From the NCBI RefSeq assembly GCF_000472285.1, contig NZ_KI421420.1, positions 3,480-67,479 on the forward strand: a stretch of 64,000 nt of DNA. Direction: 5' to 3'. The stretch's first letter is position 1. The number at the start of each line of letters is the position of its first letter. Shown here one piece after another: positions 56,673 to 64,000 of the stretch. The notes beneath the pieces were generated by a model. It was not told the DNA's origin, made no database searches, and was given only the letters and a program-made list of their open reading frames with translations. Source of the DNA: Desulfuromonas sp. TF (GTDB lineage Bacteria > Desulfobacterota > Desulfuromonadia > Desulfuromonadales > ATBO01). A program made the translations under genes and the position numbers.

Positions 56673-56774
56673 GGTATGATACCTCTCAGGAAAGAAACGG
56701 GGAAGTTTTGCCGGAGTGCTGAGAATAGCCCCAATCCCCACCCCTGTCAAGACCCAAGGGGATCATATAAGGGT

Positions 56775-56803
56775 TTGACATAGCAGGGGTTTTAAACTAG
56801 TAT
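56775..56803 (+). promoter_or_regulatory. Sigma-70 promoter of nadA
   Basis: A consensus -35 TTGACA (56775-56780), a 17-bp spacer and -10 TAGTAT (56798-56803), 33 bp before the nadA ATG. The start site would be near 56810. It is the clearest sigma-70 promoter in the window. Confidence 0.85.
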
Positions 56804-56835
56804 ACGGCGGCAAACACTGCCAGGAAAGGGTTACG

Positions 56836-57756
56836 ATGGACCAGGAAGAGATCAAGCAGGAGATTCGCCGTATGGCCAGGGAGCGCAACGCGCTTCTTCT
56901 GGCACACAACTACCAGCGGGACGAGGTCCAGGAGATTGCTGATATCACAGGGGATTCCCTCGCGCTCTCCATGGAGGCCGCCCGCACGGACCGGGAGGTC
57001 ATCGTCTTCTGCGGCGTGCACTTCATGGCCGAAAGCGCCTCGATTCTGGCGCCTGACAAGATCGTGCTCCTTCCCCGACTCGACGCCGGCTGCCCCATGG
57101 CCGACATGGTCACTCCGGAGGGGCTGCGCCGGATGAAGGCCGAGCACCCCGGGGCCACGGTCGTCACCTACGTCAACTCCAGCGCCGACGTCAAGGCGGA
57201 GAGCGATATCTGCTGCACCAGCTCCAACGCCGTCAACGTGGTCCGCTCCGTGAAAACCGAGGAGGTCATCCTGGTGCCGGACCGCAATCTCGGAAAGTAC
57301 ATCGCCGCGCACACGGACAAGACCTGCCATCTCTGGGAGGGATACTGCCCCACCCACGACCGGCTCCTGGTGAGCGACGTGCGGCGGGCTCAAAAGGAGC
57401 ATCCGGACGCCCTGTTCATGGCCCACCCCGAATGCCCCCCCGAGATCCTGGAGATGGCCGACCACATCTGCTCCACCAGCGGCATGTATGACTACGCCCG
57501 CAAGAGCCCGGCGAAGAAGTTCATCGTCGGGACCGAGGCGGGGATCCTCTACCGGCTGCGCCGGGAGAATCCGGACAAGGAGTTCTTCCTCCCCACGTCC
57601 CGGCTCATCTGCCCCAATATGAAGCTCACCTCCCTGGAGGACATCCTCAAGAGCCTGCAGACCATGAGCCCGGAGATCACCGTCCCGGCGGATATCCGTG
57701 AAAAAGCCAAGGTGACCCTAGACCGGATGCTGGCGGTGCCGCGGGATGCAGGCTGA
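56836..57756 (+). CDS. nadA: Quinolinate synthase NadA
   Basis: A 306-residue NadA of the short type. Likely [4Fe-4S] ligands are C86, C171 and C259, matching the spacing in Thermotoga Nad[14 protein letters not shown] and [10 protein letters not shown] are the substrate motifs. It condenses iminoaspartate with dihydroxyacetone phosphate in NAD synthesis. The stop codon is part of a dispersed palindromic element, so the last residues may vary among strains. No nadB or nadC is in the window. Confidence 0.95.
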   Translation: MDQEEIKQEIRRMARERNALLLAHNYQRDEVQEIADITGDSLALSMEAARTDREVIVFCGVHFMAESASILAPDKIVLLPRLDAGCPMADMVTPEGLRRMKAEHPGATVVTYVNSSADVKAESDICCTSSNAVNVVRSVKTEEVILVPDRNLGKYIAAHTDKTCHLWEGYCPTHDRLLVSDVRRAQKEHPDALFMAHPECPPEILEMADHICSTSGMYDYARKSPAKKFIVGTEAGILYRLRRENPDKEFFLPTSRLICPNMKLTSLEDILKSLQTMSPEITVPADIREKAKVTLDRMLAVPRDAG

Positions 57757-57885
57757 TGAAAAACGCCCATCTGCGGCGTTGCCCTCATCCTTCGTCAACG
57801 ACGTACCTTCCAGGTACGCCTTATTCCTCAGGACTTCAGGCGCCTTGCATCTGGACATTTTTGATCAGCCTGAAAACCAGGGTTT
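57752..57885. repeat. Dispersed palindromic element, about 130 bp, copy B
   Basis: The reverse complement of this stretch aligns with 5241-5366 over nearly its full length, including GGCGTACCT-GAAGGTACGTCG. Its left end supplies the nadA stop codon. The two copies differ by scattered substitutions and small indels, mostly in the arms, consistent with age rather than recent transposition. Confidence 0.85.
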
Positions 57886-57955
57886 TTCAACATCCCGCCA
57901 GGGGAAATGGAACTCAACGTATTGAAATCAGGAGGCTTAAGAAAAAAAATCAAGA

Positions 57956-57990
57956 TCCTGAACTCTCTATTCTGACTCCTGAATTCCCTG
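57956..57990. repeat. Heptad element upstream of mfd
   Basis: Units TCCTGAA, CTCTCTA, TTCTGAC, TCCTGAA and TTCCCTG follow in 7-bp phase. One inverted unit, ATCAGGA, is visible at 57927-57933. The element stops 14 bases before the mfd ATG. It is degenerate, so confidence is lower than for other loci. Confidence 0.55.
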
Positions 57991-58004
57991 GTTTGAGCTG
58001 ATCA

Positions 58005-61508
<3,504 letters not shown>

Positions 61509-61582
61509 TTTCAATCTTTCAGAGGATCCCGCTTCTCTGCGCAAAAATCGACTTTATCCCATTGAAAGAAAGCCGAAAATAG

Positions 61583-62515
61583 ATGTTCCGTCCGTCCCGT
61601 CCTGTTCGTCTGTTTCTTTTCCTCTTTCTCCTCCTGCCGTTTTCAGCCTGTCAGCCGAAGGAGGAGGCCGTCGTGCCGGTACTGATCCATGTCGACGGCC
61701 GCTCGGTAACCCTGGAGCAGTTTCAGAAAGATTTCTCCGCCACCCTCCCTCCCGGCCAGAACCTTTCATCCGAGGAGAAGGAAGAACTCAAACGCGCCTT
61801 TCTGGTTCAGGTCATCGATCGGGAGCTGGCATTGGCCGAAGCCGAGAATCTCGGCATTACGGTGACTCCGACGGAAGTGGAGGAGGCCTTGCAGGAATAC
61901 CGCCGGGATTATCCTGCCGGAGCCTTCGAGGAGATGCTCCGGGAGCGGGGGATCACCCTCGATTCCTGGCAGAGGGAACTGACGCAGAACCTGCTGATGG
62001 AAAAGGTGGTCCGACAGGCCGCCTACACCGGGGTGACGGTCGAGGAAGAGGAAGTCGCCGCCCACTACCAGGAGCACCGGGAGGATTTCGACCGCCCCGA
62101 GCAGGTGCGGGCGCGCCAGATCGTCCTCAGCACTGAGGCCGAGGGGCAGCGTATACTGGGTCTTCTGCGCCAGGGCGAGCCCTTCGCCGAGATGGCCCGC
62201 CAGCACTCCCTCTCTCCCGACGGCGAGCAGGGGGGGGATCTCGGTTTCTTCGCACGGGGAGAGATGCCGCCGGAGTTCGATGCCGTCGTCTTTTCCCTCC
62301 CCGTCGGCCGCCTGAGCGATCTGGTCAAGAGCGAGTACGGTTATCACATCTTTCTTGTCGAAGAGAGGCGCAAAGCGATGCGCCTGGGGCTGGATTCCGT
62401 ACAGGACGAGATCCGTGCCGAACTCAGGGCGGAAAAGGAAGATCAGGCCTATCAGGAATGGCTTCGGAAGCTGCGCGTGCAGGCCGCCATCGAAGTCAAC
62501 TGGTCCCTTATCTAA
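61583..62515 (+). CDS. Parvulin-type peptidyl-prolyl isomerase lipoprotein (PrsA-like)
   Basis: A 310-residue lipoprotein: signal peptide with lipobox FSAC (C23), a SurA/PrsA-like chaperone N-domain (about 30-170) and a parvulin domain (VRARQIVLS, FAEMARQHS, GGDLGFFARGEMPPEFD, YGYHIFLVEE). It would assist folding of exported proteins from the membrane. It precedes surA by 30 bp, and both follow mfd on the same strand. Confidence 0.92.
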   Translation: MFRPSRPVRLFLFLFLLLPFSACQPKEEAVVPVLIHVDGRSVTLEQFQKDFSATLPPGQNLSSEEKEELKRAFLVQVIDRELALAEAENLGITVTPTEVEEALQEYRRDYPAGAFEEMLRERGITLDSWQRELTQNLLMEKVVRQAAYTGVTVEEEEVAAHYQEHREDFDRPEQVRARQIVLSTEAEGQRILGLLRQGEPFAEMARQHSLSPDGEQGGDLGFFARGEMPPEFDAVVFSLPVGRLSDLVKSEYGYHIFLVEERRKAMRLGLDSVQDEIRAELRAEKEDQAYQEWLRKLRVQAAIEVNWSLI

Positions 62516-62545
62516 CATCAACTTCTTGCGCGAGGATCGGGAATC

Positions 62546-63487
62546 ATGAAGCGCCATTTTCATACGATTGCGATTTTGCTTCTGCTGCCGGGGCTGGCCA
62601 TGGCGACGACGGCCGTCAGCCGGATCGCCGCCGTGGTCAACTCTGAAATCATCACTACCCGCCAACTGGACCAGGAAGTGAGCGAACGCGTCAAAGGCGG
62701 CAACATTCCGGCTTCACAGGCGTCCGCCCTGCGCCAGCAGGTCCTTTCGGATCTTATCGAAAAGACCCTGCTCATGCAGAAGGCCGATGAGCTGAGAATC
62801 AAGGTGGCTGAGGACGAAATCGAGGAGGCCATCAACGAGGTGCAGAAGCAGAACAAACTGACCCGCGAGCAGCTGATCGAGGCCCTGCAGTCCGAGGGAA
62901 TGGGCTATGAGAAATACCGGGAGAATCTGCGTCAGCAGATCCTGCGTTACAAGCTGGTGGGTAGGGAGGTTCAGGCCAGGGTCGAGGTGACCAACAGGGA
63001 AATACGCGACTATTTCCGGGAGAACATCGGAAAGTACCGGGATGAGCCTTTCCTGCGCCTGAGCCGTATAACTTTCCCCATCCCGGCCAAGGCCACGACG
63101 GTCCAGATCGAGGCGATTCGCGGCAAAGCGGAGGCTGCGCTGAACCGCCTGAGGCAGGGAGAGGAATTTTATCCGGTGCTGCTGAGTTTAACAGCGGACC
63201 AGAGCGCCGAAGGCGGGGATATGGGAACGTTCGCGGAGGGTGAATTGACCTCCGCCTTCGAAAAAGCCGTGCGCAATCTCAAGGAGGGCGAAATCAGCAG
63301 CATGGTGGAGACGCCGGCCGGCTTTCACATCCTTCAGGTCAACGAGATCAGTGCCGGCAAGGTCCGCCAGTTCGACTCGGTCAAAGAGGAAATCCGCCGG
63401 ATTCTCAGGGAGCAGAAAACCGAGGAACGGTTCAAGGAGTGGTCGCAGGGCCTGCGCAAGGAGGCTTATATCGATATCCGCCTGTAG
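62546..63487 (+). CDS. surA: SurA-type periplasmic chaperone/isomerase
   Basis: A 313-residue periplasmic protein: cleavable signal peptide ending near AMATTA, SurA N-domain (SRIAAVVNSEIITTRQLDQE) and one parvulin domain (about 175-275, GGDMGTFAEGELTSAFEKA, GFHILQVNEI). E. coli SurA has two parvulin domains; one is common in this lineage. It guides outer-membrane proteins. Last gene of the mfd-side run, followed by a strong terminator. Confidence 0.9.
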   Translation: MKRHFHTIAILLLLPGLAMATTAVSRIAAVVNSEIITTRQLDQEVSERVKGGNIPASQASALRQQVLSDLIEKTLLMQKADELRIKVAEDEIEEAINEVQKQNKLTREQLIEALQSEGMGYEKYRENLRQQILRYKLVGREVQARVEVTNREIRDYFRENIGKYRDEPFLRLSRITFPIPAKATTVQIEAIRGKAEAALNRLRQGEEFYPVLLSLTADQSAEGGDMGTFAEGELTSAFEKAVRNLKEGEISSMVETPAGFHILQVNEISAGKVRQFDSVKEEIRRILREQKTEERFKEWSQGLRKEAYIDIRL

Positions 63488-63508
63488 GCGGATGCACCCC
63501 TGAATGTG

Positions 63509-63544
63509 ACGAAGCCCCGTCGGCAACTGCCGACGGGGCTTCGT
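63509..63544. terminator. Bidirectional terminator between surA and a histidine kinase
   Basis: A perfect 16-bp stem starting ACGAAGCCCCGTCGGC with a 4-base AACT loop. A T-rich stretch (TTGTTT) follows on the plus strand. It can serve both convergent genes. Confidence 0.85.
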
Positions 63545-63568
63545 TGTTTGGGCGAGTTAAAGGGCCCT

Positions 63569-64000
63569 CTACTCCGGCAGGACGAACCAGACCCGCGTCT
63601 CCCCTTCCGCGCTTTCGGCGCCGACGCTGCCCCCGTGGGCCTCGATCAGCTCTTTTACGATGGACAGGCCGATGCCGGCGCCGCCGGCGTCGCGGGAACG
63701 GGAGCGTTCGGCGCGGTAGAAACGCTCGAAGACGTAGGGGAGGTCCGCAGGGGGTATGCCCGGGCCGCTGTTGGCGAAAACGACCCGGATCTCCCCGGGG
63801 AGGCGCTCGGAAGAGACGGTGAAGCGTCCCCCCTCCGGGGTGTACCGGCAGGCGTTCTCAATCAGGTTGCGCACCGCCTGCAGCACCTTGTCCCGGTCGG
63901 CGACGATTCGGTCGGCCGCCGGAGCGAAACGGGTCGCGACGGTGATGCTGCGCGCCTCGAAACGGGGGCGGTAGAGGGTCAGCATCTGTCCGATCGTCTC
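63569..64000 (-). CDS. Sensor histidine kinase, C-terminal part (cut by window edge)
   Basis: The last 143 codons of a histidine kinase. The HATPase domain is complete enough to show the N box (NLIENACRYTPEGG), G1 (NSGPGIP), F box (VFERFYRAERSR) and G2 (GAGIGLSIV), in the order seen in EnvZ/PhoR-type kinases. The dimerisation domain with the histidine and any sensor region lie outside the window. It is convergent with surA. Confidence 0.9.
   Translation of the reverse strand, partial: ETIGQMLTLYRPRFEARSITVATRFAPAADRIVADRDKVLQAVRNLIENACRYTPEGGRFTVSSERLPGEIRVVFANSGPGIPPADLPYVFERFYRAERSRSRDAGGAGIGLSIVKELIEAHGGSVGAESAEGETRVWFVLPE

Noticed and set aside
57756-58001. 81-codon frame after nadA, and a similar 84-codon frame at 5108-5362
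   Set aside because: Both start MKNAHL because they translate two copies of the same dispersed repeat; no independent sign of coding.

Overview
The window looks like a 64 kb piece of a GC-rich anaerobic delta-proteobacterial chromosome, most likely from the Desulfuromonadales (Desulfuromonas, Pelobacter or Geobacter relatives). This placement is inferred from gene content: a tungsten-type aldehyde:ferredoxin oxidoreductase beside iron-type alcohol dehydrogenases, a sigma-54 promoter and an NtrC-class regulator, many molybdenum/tungsten cofactor genes, the arsR-gap-arsJ arsenic cassette and a full Mrp antiporter operon. No rRNA, tRNA, CRISPR array, prophage, transposase or origin was seen. Nearly all the DNA codes, and both strands are used.

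Layout. 1-12 kb is alcohol/aldehyde metabolism and tungsten/molybdenum handling: an AOR fragment, an Fe-alcohol dehydrogenase with a sigma-54 promoter and upstream inverted repeats, a riboswitch-like leader with a switchable terminator before tupB-tupC-moeA, a small Mop protein, a second Fe-alcohol dehydrogenase, a histidine kinase / sigma-54 response regulator pair, a Nudix hydrolase and mobB. 12-17 kb holds a TrkH/TrkA potassium system, a PocR-PAS histidine kinase and an orphan TorD chaperone. 17-20 kb is the arsenic cassette. 20-22 kb carries mobA, a second moeA and tatA. 22-36 kb is mostly housekeeping: an OmpA-type lipoprotein, gatCAB, mtnA, glnE, a PilZ-like protein, ttcA, lspA and ileS.

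36-52 kb is a cation and pH homeostasis block: nhaA, mrpABCDEFG, mgtE, a P2-type cation ATPase, a membrane flavin reductase, a possible 31-residue membrane peptide, a double-Usp protein and a CPA2/Kef-type antiporter with RCK domains. 52-64 kb holds a phospholipase D-VTT fusion with an endonuclease/exonuclease/phosphatase partner, a 61-residue protein, tatC-tatB, nadA, mfd, two parvulin-type chaperones and the C-terminal end of a histidine kinase.

The cofactor genes form one functional theme: tungstate uptake (TupBC), metal insertion (two MoeA), guanylylation (MobA, MobB), oxyanion storage (Mop), a likely consumer (AOR) and Tat export. TupA is not in the window.

The most unusual non-coding feature is a set of at least nine intergenic elements built from short tandem units (mostly 7 bp, also 8 and 9 bp). 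Several have a second arm made of the reverse-complement unit. The unit sequence differs between loci while the period is kept. Two other families of dispersed imperfect palindromes also occur, each with two copies in opposite orientation.
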